The notes beneath the pieces were generated by a model. The model did not search any database and was not told the origin of the DNA. It saw only the letters and a list, made by a program, of their open reading frames with translations. A program made the position numbers and the translations under genes. A stretch of 64,000 nt of DNA from an uncultured Sphingomonas sp. (lineage in GTDB: Bacteria; Pseudomonadota; Alphaproteobacteria; Sphingomonadales; Sphingomonadaceae): the NCBI RefSeq assembly GCF_936927845.1, contig NZ_CAKZHV010000058.1, positions 1 through 64,000 on the forward strand. Reading direction: 5' to 3'. Of the stretch, positions 1 through 10,597 are shown piece by piece; positions within the stretch are counted from its first letter, which is position 1, and each line of letters starts with the position of its first letter.

Positions 1-142
1 CCCATCTAGGGGACCACCACGATACCGTCAAACGGTTTTTGCAGAAAAGTTGCAGAGAACGCGAAAAAAGCCCCCACGACACCTCCAGAGCGCCCCAGCG
101 AGGCATCTCACGTTTACCCAAACGTAGCCCCGCATCAGGCAG

Positions 143-1618
143 ATGCGACACATGACCTTCGCCTCGCCTGCCTCAACACATAGCCGCACGCCGCTGGTGC
201 GGCAGATTCGCAACGCGGTCGTGTGGCGCTCGGGCAGCCAGATTCTGTCGCAGCTGGTGCAGTGGACCGCGACCTTTCTGGTCATCCGTATCCTGTCGCC
301 GAGCGACTACGGCCTGTTCGCGATGAGCGCGGTCGTGCTCGCCTTCACCAACATGCTCGACGGCTATGGCTTGGCGAGTGCGCTGATCCGTCAGCCTGAG
401 GTGACGCAGCGCGACATCCGGCAATTGTTCGGGCTGCTGCTGCTGCTCAACGGGACGCTGGCAATGGTGCAGGTGATCGTCGCGCCGCTGCTCGCGGCCT
501 ATTACCGTCAGCCGATCGTCGCCGACATGCTCCGCGTGCAATCGCTGCTGTACCTGACCACGCCGTTCATCGCGCTGCCCTCCGCGCTGCTCAGCCGCCA
601 GCTCGATTTCAGTCGTCAGGCGAAGGTCAACATCGCCGCCTCGCTGATGTCGGCGTCGACCGCGCTGATCGGCGCATTGTCGGGCTGGGGCGTGTGGACG
701 TTGGTCGCCGCACCCGGGGCGCTGTACCTGACCCGCGCGGTGGGACTGACCTGGGCCGCGCGCGCTTTGGTCCGTCCGTTGTTCAGATTCGGCGGCGCAG
801 GCCAGTTGATGCGGTTTGGCGGGCTGATGGCGCTTGGGCAGCTCTTCTGGTTCCTGCAAAGCCAGAGCGACGTGTTCATCGCCGGGCGCGCGCTGTCGCC
901 GCACCTGCTCGGTATCTACACCACCAGCCTGTTCCTGGCTCAGATCTTCGTGTCGAAGTTCGTGCCGCCGCTCAACGAGGTCGCGTTCAGCGCTTATGCC
1001 CGCATCCAGCACGACCGCGCGGCGCGCGCCACCGCGTTCCTGAAGGCGGTGCAATTGGTGATGTTGGCCGCACTCCCCTTCTACGTCGGGCTCGCCACCA
1101 CGGCCGAGCCGCTGGTTCATGCCGTGTTGGGCGAGAAATGGGGCGAGGTCGTGCCCGCCGTCCGCCTGCTCGCCTTCGCGATGCCGGTGATGACGCTGCA
1201 GGTCCTCTATTCGCCGGCGTGCGACGCGGTCGGGCGTCCCGATGTTGGCGTGGTCAACGGGGCGATCGGCGCCGGCTTGCTGACGCTCGCCTTCCTGATC
1301 GGGGTTCGCGGCGGGGTAACGGGACTCGCGACCGCGTGGGTCGTCGCCTATCCGCTCTACCTCGCGCTCGGAAGCCGTAGCGCGCTGCCGGTCATCGGCG
1401 TGACATGGGGCTCGGTCGCCCGCGCCATCGCACCCGCAGCCTTATGCGCCGGCGCGATGGCGCTGGTGGTGCTCGGGCTCGATCGCCTGCTGCCCCCGCT
1501 CTCCGCCGTGCCGCACCTCGTGTTCCTGGTGGCGGCGGGCGCGGTCAGTTATGCCGGGCTGTTGCTCGGTCTGGCCCGCGGCACCGTGCGCGAGGTGATG
1601 GCGCTGATCCGCGCCTGA
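143..1618 (+). CDS. Oligosaccharide flippase family protein (Wzx/MOP superfamily)
   Basis: A 491-residue polytopic inner-membrane protein with a dozen or more hydrophobic segments over its whole length. It resembles the polysaccharide-synthesis flippases that move lipid-linked sugar repeats across the inner membrane for O-antigen, exopolysaccharide or capsule. The N-terminal stretch SQLVQWTATFLVIRILSPSD, followed by YGLFAMS, is typical of this family. Two ATG codons compete: 143, and 152 three codons later. Neither has a strong Shine-Dalgarno site, so the start is uncertain by 3 residues. No glycosyltransferase or polymerase gene lies beside it here, so the polysaccharide it serves cannot be named; such genes could lie left of the window. 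Confidence 0.8.
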   Translation: MRHMTFASPASTHSRTPLVRQIRNAVVWRSGSQILSQLVQWTATFLVIRILSPSDYGLFAMSAVVLAFTNMLDGYGLASALIRQPEVTQRDIRQLFGLLLLLNGTLAMVQVIVAPLLAAYYRQPIVADMLRVQSLLYLTTPFIALPSALLSRQLDFSRQAKVNIAASLMSASTALIGALSGWGVWTLVAAPGALYLTRAVGLTWAARALVRPLFRFGGAGQLMRFGGLMALGQLFWFLQSQSDVFIAGRALSPHLLGIYTTSLFLAQIFVSKFVPPLNEVAFSAYARIQHDRAARATAFLKAVQLVMLAALPFYVGLATTAEPLVHAVLGEKWGEVVPAVRLLAFAMPVMTLQVLYSPACDAVGRPDVGVVNGAIGAGLLTLAFLIGVRGGVTGLATAWVVAYPLYLALGSRSALPVIGVTWGSVARAIAPAALCAGAMALVVLGLDRLLPPLSAVPHLVFLVAAGAVSYAGLLLGLARGTVREVMALIRA

Positions 1619-1640
1619 GCGCCGTCACGCATCGCGCCCG

Positions 1641-2072
1641 TCACGCCTGCTGGATATAGTCGCGCATCGCGCGCGCTTCCGCCTCGATCCGGTCGATGCG
1701 GTATTTGACCAGATCGCCGATCGAGACGATCCCGACCACCGCGCCCGCCTCGACCACCGGCAGGTGGCGGATGCGCCGCCTGGTCATCAGCGACAGCGCG
1801 CCGAGCACCGAATCCTCGCGGCCAACGGTGACCGCAGGCGTCGTCATCTCCGCCGAGACTGGATGATCCAGCGCCGCCGCGCCGTGTTCGCGCAAGCAGC
1901 GGATGACGTCGCGCTCGGAGAAGACCCCCGCGACCATGCCGCTGTTGTCGAGCACCGGCACCGCGCCGATCCGCCGCTCGGCGAGCAGCGCGACCGCGTC
2001 GGCGACGGTTCGATCGGGGGAGATGGACACAAGGTCGGCGCCCTTGTCGCCGAGGATCGTCGCGATGGTCAT
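1641..2072 (-). CDS. CBS-domain protein
   Basis: A 143-residue soluble protein made almost entirely of two CBS motifs (about residues 10-65 and 75-130), which together form one Bateman module. The repeats carry the typical endings GVFSERDVIR and GIVSIGDLVKY. Stand-alone CBS pairs usually bind adenosine nucleotides (AMP, ATP, SAM) and act as energy sensors, but the ligand and partner cannot be read from the sequence. An AG-rich ribosome-binding site precedes the ATG at 2072. The gene faces the flippase gene (stop 1618) tail to tail and looks monocistronic. Confidence 0.85.
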   Translation of the reverse strand: MTIATILGDKGADLVSISPDRTVADAVALLAERRIGAVPVLDNSGMVAGVFSERDVIRCLREHGAAALDHPVSAEMTTPAVTVGREDSVLGALSLMTRRRIRHLPVVEAGAVVGIVSIGDLVKYRIDRIEAEARAMRDYIQQA

Positions 2073-2187
2073 CGCCTTCTCTCCTGTATGGTCTCGCGCC
2101 TATAGGCTGGCGGCAGACATCATTTCACGTTCGCGCGCCTGTTGCAAAGCGTTGCCGCGCCGCGCTTGATCGAGGAAAGGAAGCATT

Positions 2188-2499
2188 GTGCAAGGCTTGG
2201 ACGATCCCGCGCAGGCGCGACACGCGTGGCGGCGTTTTCGTCGTATTCTGGGCGTGATGACCGCGATCGGCATCGTTGCCGCGTTCGTTGCGGTGTGGCT
2301 GGTCGGGCGAGCCTATGGCGCGCTCGGCTGGATTGCGACGCTGGCGACGTTCGGGGGCGTGGTCGGGTCGATCGCGATGGCGGGGGCGCTGATGGGCCTC
2401 GCGTTCATGAGTTCGGGCACTGGCCACGACGAGGCCGCCGACGCGGCCGGGCTGGATACGAGAACGGGCCGAGCGCCCCTCAAGGACGTCGGCCCGTGA
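2188..2499 (+). CDS. Small two-TM hypothetical membrane protein
   Basis: A 103-residue protein of unknown function. It starts at a GTG preceded by a strong GAGGAAAGG ribosome-binding site (2172-2180). After a basic N-terminus (RHAWRRFRR, which predicts a cytoplasmic N-end) there are two hydrophobic segments, about residues 21-42 and 46-73, then a polar tail. The shape resembles small conserved membrane proteins of Sphingomonas, but I do not recognise a named family. It is transcribed away from the CBS gene and converges on the DUF4167 gene. Confidence 0.6.
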   Translation: MQGLDDPAQARHAWRRFRRILGVMTAIGIVAAFVAVWLVGRAYGALGWIATLATFGGVVGSIAMAGALMGLAFMSSGTGHDEAADAAGLDTRTGRAPLKDVGP

Positions 2500-2549
2500 T
2501 CATCGCAGCCCGAGCGGCGCAGGAGAACCGCGCGCCCGGCTAGTCCCGC

Positions 2550-3587
2550 TTACTCGGCAGGCGTCGCTTCACCGCTGGCGGCGCGCACGATACGGCGGCG
2601 ACGCGGCTTGGGCGCCTCGGCAGCGGCGTCGTCGCCAGCAGGCGCCGGGACGTCTTCGTCGTCGCGCGCGGCCACGTCCTGCCGCGAAGGCACGAGGCCG
2701 AGCGCGGGCGGCAACCGGTCGGCACCGAGCGCCTCGGCAGGCGCAGCCGTATCCCCCGCATCCTCGCGCGGCTTGCGCGTCCGGGTCCGGCGGCGCGGTG
2801 CCTCCTCCGCCTGAACATCGCTCACTGGCGGCAGATCCTGCGCAGGTGCGGCGTTCGGCGCGGGCGCCTCGGACGGCGGCGTGTCGACGTCGTTGGCGAC
2901 GGGAGCCTGCGTCGGGCGCTGGAAGCGACGCTCGTCATCGCGCGCTTCGACCGGACGACGGTCGCGATCGAACCGGGGACGCTCCTCGCGCGGCTGACGC
3001 TGCTGACGATCCTCACGACCCTCGCGCTGGCGCTCGTCGCGGCTGTCGCGCTGCCGGTCGTCGCGCTGGCGATCATCTCGGTCGCTGCGCGGGCGGTCGT
3101 CGCGGGCGGATCGCTCGCCGTACTGGCGGTCGCCATATTGACGATCGTTCTGCGGTCGATCGTTCTGCTGGCGGTCGGACTGCTGACGCTCGCCCCCCTG
3201 ACGATCGCCCTCCTGTGCGCGCTGCATCTCGTCGGCGCGGACGGGCTCGCCCTCGTCACCGAAATCGTCGAACGGATCGAACTGGTCGAAATCGTCGCGC
3301 TGCTGGCGGCGCTGCTGCCCCTGATCCTCGTTGCGGCCGCGCTGGTCGGCGAGCACGCGGAAATAATGGTCGGCGAACTGCAGGTAATATTCGGTGTTGA
3401 CCCGGTCGCCCGACATCTGCGCGTCGCGCGCCATGTTCTTGTACTTCTCGAGCAACTGCGCGGCGTTGCCGCGTGCGCGGCTGTCGATCCGGTTGCCGCT
3501 GTCGCGCTGCCCCTGGCCACCGCCACCGGGACGCTGCGGTCCATTGCCACGACCGCGACGGCGGCCTTGCTGACGATTGTTGATCAA
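2550..3587 (-). CDS. DUF4167 domain protein, Arg/Asp/Gln-rich, TTG start
   Basis: The N-terminal 75 or so residues match the DUF4167 family of alphaproteobacteria: INNRQQGRRRGRG, then RGNAAQLLEKYKNMARDAQ and YYLQFADHYFRVL. Family members normally begin MINNRQQ, so I place the start at a TTG (3587) with GAGG about 10 bases upstream, giving 345 residues. The rest is disordered: about residues 90-210 are near-repeats of RQNDR, RQYGDR and RDDRQR type, and the C-terminus has basic patches such as RRRTRTRKPR. This composition suggests RNA binding or condensate behaviour, which is inference. It is the last gene of the hisS-prfA-prmC block. An upstream ATG at 3743 would add 52 residues that do not look like the family. 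Confidence 0.8.
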   Translation of the reverse strand: MINNRQQGRRRGRGNGPQRPGGGGQGQRDSGNRIDSRARGNAAQLLEKYKNMARDAQMSGDRVNTEYYLQFADHYFRVLADQRGRNEDQGQQRRQQRDDFDQFDPFDDFGDEGEPVRADEMQRAQEGDRQGGERQQSDRQQNDRPQNDRQYGDRQYGERSARDDRPRSDRDDRQRDDRQRDSRDERQREGREDRQQRQPREERPRFDRDRRPVEARDDERRFQRPTQAPVANDVDTPPSEAPAPNAAPAQDLPPVSDVQAEEAPRRRTRTRKPREDAGDTAAPAEALGADRLPPALGLVPSRQDVAARDDEDVPAPAGDDAAAEAPKPRRRRIVRAASGEATPAE

Positions 3588-3855
3588 AAGTGTGTCCTCG
3601 TCCTCGAACCTAAAACGGCACTGCTCCCGAACGGCACCGACCTCGGTGCACGGGCGATCATTCCCAAGGACGGCTGCGCACGGGCGAACCGGACCTGCCA
3701 TGGCCACCGGACTGCAGCGGCTGATGACGAAGGGAGGGCTCAACGCCCCATAACAACGACGCGGTAAACAGCGCTGTCTGTGCGGGCCCCTACGGGCGCT
3801 CTAGCGGCTCGCCGCTCGTTCTCAAAGCGAAATATGAGGGCGCGGTCACCCAGGT

Positions 3856-4683
3856 TCAAGGCGTGACAACGAGGCAACGATCGAGCCCGGCGAGGTCGCG
3901 GCGTATTGCGACACGGAGCCCGACCGCGCGGAACAGTGCCGCGGCGCGCGCACCCTGCTCCGATCCGATCTCGATACAGGCAACGCCGCCGGGGGCGATC
4001 TGCGATGGCAGCGCGGGGGCGAGCCGGCGATAATCGTCGAGCCCGTCGGCGCCCGCGAACAGCGCCGACGCGGGCTCCCAGTCGCGCACCTCCGCGGGCA
4101 GGCTTGCGTCCGCCTCGATATAAGGCGGGTTGCACAGCACAAGGTCGAACGCCGCGCCGGTGCCCTGCCAGTCGCCCGCGATTATCTGGGCGCGGTCCGC
4201 CATGCCGAGCCGTTCGGCATTGCCGCGCGCAATCGTGAGTGCCGCCGCCGAGGCGTCGATGCCGACCCCTGTCGCGTGGGGCCATTCGTCGAGTGCGGCG
4301 AGCAGCAGCGCGCCCGAGCCGGTGCCGAGGTCGAGCACGCGGCGCGGTCCTGACGAGCCGGCGAAATGCGCGACTGCCGCCTCGATCAGCGTCTCGCTGT
4401 CGGCGCGCGGGACGAGCACACCCGGCGCGACATGCAGGTCGATCGTCCAGAAGGCGCGCGTGCCGGTAAGATACGCGACGGGTTCGTGCGCGGCGCGGCG
4501 CTCGACGAGCGCGTCGAACGCCGCCGGCACCGACCAGTCATCGAGCGTTAGCAGCAGGCGCTCGCGCGTGATGCCGAGCGCGTGGGCCAGCAGCAGCTCG
4601 GCGTCGAGCCGCGGGGTGGCGGAGAAGGCGAAGCGCTGCGCAGCGGCGGCGAGTGCGGCGCGGGGGGCCGAGGGGGGCATCAC
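3856..4683 (-). CDS. prmC: Peptide chain release factor N5-glutamine methyltransferase
   Basis: 275 residues, the usual length. PrmC methylates the glutamine of the GGQ motif of RF1 and RF2 with SAM, raising termination efficiency. The SAM-binding loop DLGTGSGAL is at about 118-126 and the glutamine-binding NPPY motif at 185-188. It lies directly downstream of prfA, its substrate's gene, about 105 bases after the prfA stop. Two adjacent ATG codons (4683 and 4680) are possible starts. Confidence 0.95.
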   Translation of the reverse strand: MMPPSAPRAALAAAAQRFAFSATPRLDAELLLAHALGITRERLLLTLDDWSVPAAFDALVERRAAHEPVAYLTGTRAFWTIDLHVAPGVLVPRADSETLIEAAVAHFAGSSGPRRVLDLGTGSGALLLAALDEWPHATGVGIDASAAALTIARGNAERLGMADRAQIIAGDWQGTGAAFDLVLCNPPYIEADASLPAEVRDWEPASALFAGADGLDDYRRLAPALPSQIAPGGVACIEIGSEQGARAAALFRAVGLRVAIRRDLAGLDRCLVVTP

Positions 4684-4788
4684 GATGCGGACCGGGTCAC
4701 GCCGCGGCGAAGCCGCGCCGTCGAACAGGAGCGGCGCTCCTGCCGGCCGTGCTTGGTCGAGTCCTGCTGCGGCACGCAGCAGGACGAC

Positions 4789-5865
<1,077 letters not shown>

Positions 5866-5878
5866 GCGCGCGCGCCGT

Positions 5879-7087
5879 TCAACCGAGCACCGCCTGCGCG
5901 CGACCCGCCCCGCGCAGCACGCGTACCGCGTGCCCGTCGGCACGGAATGTCACCGTCTCCGCCGGATCGAGCTTCAACGCCTTGTCGTAGCGCTTGCGCG
6001 GTGAGCCAGTGGCGACGAGTTCGGCCGAGACACCGGCGCGCCGCAACTTGGCGAGCGCCGCCGTGGCCTCTGCCTGCGCGGCCTCATCTTCGATCACCAC
6101 CACCACGTCGGGTCCGCTGAACGCCGGCTTCTCCAGCAGCATCGCCAGCCGCTCAATTCCCGCGGCCCAGCCGACTCCCGCGGTAGCCGGCCCGCCCAGG
6201 CTCTCGACCAAACCATCATAGCGCCCGCCCGCGAGCACGGTGCCCTGCGCGCCGAGCCGGTCGGTGACGAACTCGAACGCGGTGTGGCGGTAGTAATCGA
6301 GCCCGCGCACCAGCCGCGCGTTGCGCGTCCACGCGACTCCGGCGGCGTCGAGCCCGGCGGTCACCGCGTCGAAGAACGCGCGCGCCTCCGACGTCAGATA
6401 GGCGTCGATGTCGGGCGCGCTGTCGGCGATCGGACGATCGCGGGGGTCCTTTGAATCGAGAATACGCAGCGGGTTCTTGTCGAGCCGTGCGAGGCTGTCC
6501 TCCGACAGCTCGGTCCGGTGCGCTTCGAAATGCGCCACCAGCGCGGCACGCCAGGCGTCGCGCGTCTCCGCGTCGCCCAGCGTGTTCAGTTGCAGCGTCA
6601 CGCCGTCAGCGATGCCGAGTTCGTGGAGTAGTTGGTCGGCGAGGCACAAGAGTTCGACATCCGCCGCCGGCTCGGGCGCGCCCAGGATCTCGGCGTCGAT
6701 CTGGTGAAACTGGCGGTAGCGGCCCTTCTGCGGCCGCTCGTAGCGGAACACCGCGCCGCTGGTGACGAGCTTCAGCGGCGCGTACTGCTGCCATCCGCCG
6801 GTGATGTAGGCGCGCGCGATCCCCGCGGTGAACTCGGGGCGCAGCGTCAGGCTGTCGTTGCCGCGATCGGGGAAGGTGTACATTTCCTTCGACACGACAT
6901 CGGTCGTCTCGCCGATCGAGCGTGCGAACACCTGCGTGTCCTCGAACACCGGCACCTCGACGCGCTCGAAACAATAGAGCCGGCGCACACGGTCGAAGGT
7001 CGATTGCACGTGCGCGAAGCGGCGTTCGTCATCGCGAAAGATGTCCTGCGTGCCACGCACGCGATTGGGGGTCTGGATACGGGCCAT
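5879..7087 (-). CDS. hisS: Histidyl-tRNA synthetase
   Basis: A 402-residue class II synthetase that charges tRNA-His in the cytoplasm. Visible motifs are the start TPNRVRGTQDIF, motif 2 FRYERPQKGRYRQFHQ, the histidine-specific loop LVRGLDYYRHTAFEF and GGRYDGL. A C-terminal anticodon-binding domain follows from about residue 320. The start at 7087 is supported by family alignment; reading further upstream gives a non-homologous extension. It is the first gene of the hisS-prfA-prmC-DUF4167 unit and is divergent from the DUF1345 gene. Confidence 0.95.
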   Translation of the reverse strand: MARIQTPNRVRGTQDIFRDDERRFAHVQSTFDRVRRLYCFERVEVPVFEDTQVFARSIGETTDVVSKEMYTFPDRGNDSLTLRPEFTAGIARAYITGGWQQYAPLKLVTSGAVFRYERPQKGRYRQFHQIDAEILGAPEPAADVELLCLADQLLHELGIADGVTLQLNTLGDAETRDAWRAALVAHFEAHRTELSEDSLARLDKNPLRILDSKDPRDRPIADSAPDIDAYLTSEARAFFDAVTAGLDAAGVAWTRNARLVRGLDYYRHTAFEFVTDRLGAQGTVLAGGRYDGLVESLGGPATAGVGWAAGIERLAMLLEKPAFSGPDVVVVIEDEAAQAEATAALAKLRRAGVSAELVATGSPRKRYDKALKLDPAETVTFRADGHAVRVLRGAGRAQAVLG

Positions 7088-7138
7088 AAACGCGCGCGTA
7101 TCTAGGCGAGCCGCCGCGCTCGCGCTAGCGCTTGCTCG

Positions 7139-7813
7139 ATGAACGATACAGCGGGCCAGTGGACCGGGATCAAGCGGATGCTGGGGCAACGCGTAGCGCC
7201 GCCGCGCTTCGTGCTGTTCGTGGTCGTGTGCCTCGCTGGCGCTGGCCTGTTGTGGCCGGTCGCGGGCAAGGGCCGCGCGGTGATGGGCGGGTTCGATCTC
7301 GGCGCGCTGGCGTTCCTGCTGTCGCTCGCCTCCCTGTTCCGCAAATCCTCGGCCGCGGCGATGCGGCAGGCGACGCGCGCCAACGACGCCAATCGCGCGC
7401 TGCTGCTGGCGATCACCGCGGGCACCACCTTCGTCATTCTGGTCGCGGTCAACGGCGAGTTGAAGGGCAAGAACGACGCGTTCGCCATCGCGCTCGTGAT
7501 CGTGACGCTCGCGCTCGCGTGGCTGTTCTCGAACATGGTCTATGCGCTCCACTACGCGCATCTGTTCTATGGTGCGGACGACGATGGCGCGGGGGACGCG
7601 GGCGGGCTCGACTTTCCGGGCACGAAGGAGCCCGATTACTGGGACTTCCTGTATTTCAGCTACACGCTCGGTATGACGTTCCAGACCTCGGACGTGACGC
7701 TGTCGAGCGGGCGGATGCGGCGGGTGGCCCTTGGGCAGTGTTTGGCGGCGTTCGTGTTCAACCTCGGCATCCTCGCCTTCACCATCAACACGATCGGCGG
7801 TGCGGGAGGCTAG
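7139..7813 (+). CDS. DUF1345 family membrane protein
   Basis: 224 residues with about five hydrophobic segments. It matches DUF1345, especially the region YALHYAHLFY, then a GGLDFPG loop, then PDYWDFLYFSYTLGMTFQTSD, which resembles the pore region of two-TM ion channels. The function is not established; a transport or channel role is inference. It is divergent from hisS (52 bases apart). A hairpin GAACGG-taag-CCGTTC (7829-7844) lies downstream, just before the M61 gene. Confidence 0.85.
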   Translation: MNDTAGQWTGIKRMLGQRVAPPRFVLFVVVCLAGAGLLWPVAGKGRAVMGGFDLGALAFLLSLASLFRKSSAAAMRQATRANDANRALLLAITAGTTFVILVAVNGELKGKNDAFAIALVIVTLALAWLFSNMVYALHYAHLFYGADDDGAGDAGGLDFPGTKEPDYWDFLYFSYTLGMTFQTSDVTLSSGRMRRVALGQCLAAFVFNLGILAFTINTIGGAGG

Positions 7814-7884
7814 ACGCGGGCGGTCTGTGAACGGTAAGCCGTTCTGACATACACCAGAATATCACTCAGGGGACCGCGCCGCGC

Positions 7885-9843
7885 ATGATCCGTTCTTTCC
7901 TGACCGCCACGTTGCTCGCCACGACCGCCCTGCCCGCCGCCGCGCAGGTGCCCGCGGGCAATTCCGCGCCGCAGCCGGTGCCGATCGTCGACACGATCCC
8001 CGAGGCGAAGGACGTGCGCTTCCCCGGCACGCTCCAGGTCAACGTCGACGCGACCGACACGACGCGCGGCATCTTCCGCGTGACCGAGACGATCCCGGTT
8101 CCGGCCGCCGGGCACATGGTGCTGCTGTTTCCGAAATGGTTGCCGGGCGCGCACAGCCCGCGCGGTGAGATCGAGAAGCTCGCCGGTCTGGTGTTCAAGG
8201 CGAACGGTCAGGTGATCCCGTGGACGCGCGACACCGTCGACGTGTTCGCGTTCCACCTGGACGTGCCCGCGGGCGTGACCGCGCTGGAGGCGTCGTTCCA
8301 GTTCATCTCCGCGACCAAGGGCGATCAGGGCCGGATCGTCGCGACGCCGACGATGATCAGCATGGAGCCGAACTCGGTCAGCCTCTACCCGGCGGGCTAT
8401 TTCACCCGGCAGATCCCGGTGCAGATGACGGTCAGATACCCTGACGGCTGGACCGCGGCCGGCGCGCTCAAGGCGCAGGTGACCGGATCGACCTACGCGT
8501 ACGAGCCGACCAATTACGAGATCCTGGTCGATTCGCCGATGCTGGCGGGCAAGTACGGCCGCGTCGTGCCGCTGTCGTCGCGCGTGAACCTGAACCTCTT
8601 CGCCGACGATCCCGCCGAGCTCGCCGCGACGCCGGCGCAGATCGACGCGCACAAGCGACTGGTCGAGCAGGCGGTGAAGACCTTTGGCGCGCAGCATTAC
8701 GACCATTACGAGTTCCTGCTGTCGATCACCGATCAATTGGGCGGCATCGGGCTGGAGCATCACCGGTCGAGCGAGAACGGCGTGACGCCGGGTTATTTCA
8801 CCAAGTGGGACGATGGCCCCGGCCGCCGCAACCTCTTGCCGCACGAGTTCACCCATTCGTGGGACGGCAAGTTCCGCCGCGGCGCGGACCTGTGGACACC
8901 CGACTTCCGCATGCCGATGCGCGACTCGCTGCTGTGGGTGTACGAAGGGCAGACGCAATTCTGGGGCTATATCCTCCAGGCGCGCTCGGGCCTCGTCAGC
9001 AAGCAGGACACGCTCGACCAGCTCGCGGCGATCGCGGCGAGCTACGATTCGCAGCGCGCGCGCGACTGGCGCGATCTGCTCGACACCACCAACGATCCGA
9101 TCATCTCGGCGCGCAGGCCAAAGGGTTGGACGAGCTGGCAGCGCTCGGAGGATTATTACAACGAGGGGCTGCTCGTCTGGATGGAGGTCGATTCGCGGCT
9201 GCGCGAGCTGTCGCGCGGCAAGAAATCGATCGACGATTTCGCGCGCGCATTCTTCGGGGTACGCGACGGCGACTGGGGTGAGCTGACCTATACGTTCGAG
9301 GACGTGGCGGCGACGCTCAACAAGATTCAGCCTTACGACTGGGCGACGCTGCTGCGCCAGCGACTGACCGAGCATGCGCCCGGCGCGCCGATCTCGGGGT
9401 TCGAGCGCAACGGCTATCGCCTGACCTATGCCGATACGCCCACGCCGTCGTTCAAGAGCGGTGAGTCGTCACGCAAGATCACCGACCTGACCTATTCGGG
9501 CGGGCTGGTCGTCAGCGAGGGCGAGAGCAAGGGCGGGGTCACCGGCGTCAGTTGGGGCAGCCCCGCCTTCAACGCCGGGCTGACGGTCGGCGCGACGATC
9601 GTGTCGATCAACGGGCAGCCTTACTCGGCGGATGCGCTGAAGAAGGCGATCCGGGCCGCACAGACCGCCAACGGCCAGGCGGGCAACGGTCAGGCGGGCG
9701 GCGTGCCGATCCAGCTGATCGTCCGTCAACAGGACGCGTATCGCACGGTGACCCTCGACTGGCACGGGGGCTTGCGCTACCCGCGCCTCGAAAAAATCGG
9801 CAAGGGTGATTCCGGGCTCGACCGCCTGCTCGAACCGCGCTGA
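7885..9843 (+). CDS. M61 family metallopeptidase with PDZ domain (exported)
   Basis: A 652-residue protein with a signal peptide (MIRSFLTATLLATTALPAAA, cut after about residue 20). It belongs to peptidase family M61 (glycyl aminopeptidase type). The zinc motif HEFTH is at 320-324 and the third ligand Glu is probably in WVYEGQTQFWG, about 30 residues on. A PDZ domain covers about 530-625 (GVSWGSPAFNAGL, VGATIVSINGQPY). Known relatives are aminopeptidases preferring Gly or Ala. Its place is the periplasm, where it may trim peptides for uptake; this is inference. The ppa gene follows 32 bases later. Confidence 0.9.
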   Translation: MIRSFLTATLLATTALPAAAQVPAGNSAPQPVPIVDTIPEAKDVRFPGTLQVNVDATDTTRGIFRVTETIPVPAAGHMVLLFPKWLPGAHSPRGEIEKLAGLVFKANGQVIPWTRDTVDVFAFHLDVPAGVTALEASFQFISATKGDQGRIVATPTMISMEPNSVSLYPAGYFTRQIPVQMTVRYPDGWTAAGALKAQVTGSTYAYEPTNYEILVDSPMLAGKYGRVVPLSSRVNLNLFADDPAELAATPAQIDAHKRLVEQAVKTFGAQHYDHYEFLLSITDQLGGIGLEHHRSSENGVTPGYFTKWDDGPGRRNLLPHEFTHSWDGKFRRGADLWTPDFRMPMRDSLLWVYEGQTQFWGYILQARSGLVSKQDTLDQLAAIAASYDSQRARDWRDLLDTTNDPIISARRPKGWTSWQRSEDYYNEGLLVWMEVDSRLRELSRGKKSIDDFARAFFGVRDGDWGELTYTFEDVAATLNKIQPYDWATLLRQRLTEHAPGAPISGFERNGYRLTYADTPTPSFKSGESSRKITDLTYSGGLVVSEGESKGGVTGVSWGSPAFNAGLTVGATIVSINGQPYSADALKKAIRAAQTANGQAGNGQAGGVPIQLIVRQQDAYRTVTLDWHGGLRYPRLEKIGKGDSGLDRLLEPR

Positions 9844-9875
9844 GCCACGGGGCGTGATCTCAACAAGGGAATTCA

Positions 9876-10454
9876 ATGCGTATTGATCTTATCCCGGTCG
9901 GCAAGAGTCCGCCCGACGACCTGAACGTCATCATCGAAGTGCCGACCGGCGGCGAGCCGGTGAAGTACGAGTTCGACAAGGCATCGGGCGCGCTGTTCGT
10001 CGATCGCATCCTGCACACGCCGATGCGTTACCCGGCGAACTACGGCTTCGTGCCGCACACGCTGTCGCCCGACGGCGATCCGCTCGACGCGCTGGTCGTG
10101 TCGCGTTCGCCATTCATTCCAGGCTGCGTGGTGCGCGCGCGCCCGATCGCGGTGCTGAACCTGGAAGACGAGGCCGGCGGCGACGAGAAACTGGTCTGCG
10201 TGCCGGTCGACTCGACCTTTCCCTACTACACCAAGGTCGATGGCCGTGAGGATCTGCCCGAGATCGTGTTCGAGCAGATCGAGCATTTCTTCACCCACTA
10301 CAAGGACCTGGAGAAGAAGAAGTGGGTGCGGATCGGCACCTGGGGCGACCGCGACGAGGCGCGCCGGATCACGCTGGAAGCGATCGAACGCTATGACGCG
10401 GCCAAGGCGCAGGGCGAGGAGCCGCACGACCACGACGTTCCGGGTCGCGAATAA
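9876..10454 (+). CDS. ppa: Inorganic pyrophosphatase
   Basis: A 192-residue family I soluble pyrophosphatase, which hydrolyses PPi to two phosphates and pulls biosynthetic reactions forward. The signature DGDPLDALVV (about residues 66-75) carries the metal-binding aspartates; YEFDK and RYPANYGFVPHT are also typical. The C-terminus (EEPHDHDVPGRE) is a short charged tail beyond the core. A strong hairpin terminator follows at 10505-10543. Confidence 0.95.
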   Translation: MRIDLIPVGKSPPDDLNVIIEVPTGGEPVKYEFDKASGALFVDRILHTPMRYPANYGFVPHTLSPDGDPLDALVVSRSPFIPGCVVRARPIAVLNLEDEAGGDEKLVCVPVDSTFPYYTKVDGREDLPEIVFEQIEHFFTHYKDLEKKKWVRIGTWGDRDEARRITLEAIERYDAAKAQGEEPHDHDVPGRE

Positions 10455-10504
10455 GCCTCTATCCTGACGACGGGTGGCGGCGTTCGCGTCGCACGCTCAT
10501 CAGT

Positions 10505-10543
10505 GACGCCGGGGAGCACGCAACGGGCGAGCTCCCCGGCGTT
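10505..10543. terminator. Hairpin terminator between ppa and the SMR gene
   Basis: A 12-bp GC-rich stem (ACGCCGGGGAGC at 10506-10517 with GCTCCCCGGCGT at 10531-10542) encloses a 13-base loop. It lies between two convergent genes, so it can serve both directions, although the T tract is poor. Confidence 0.65.
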
Positions 10544-10597
10544 GTCGTACGTGGATCTCAGACGATTACAGCGTTGCGGCAGAGGCGCCTGCTCCGC

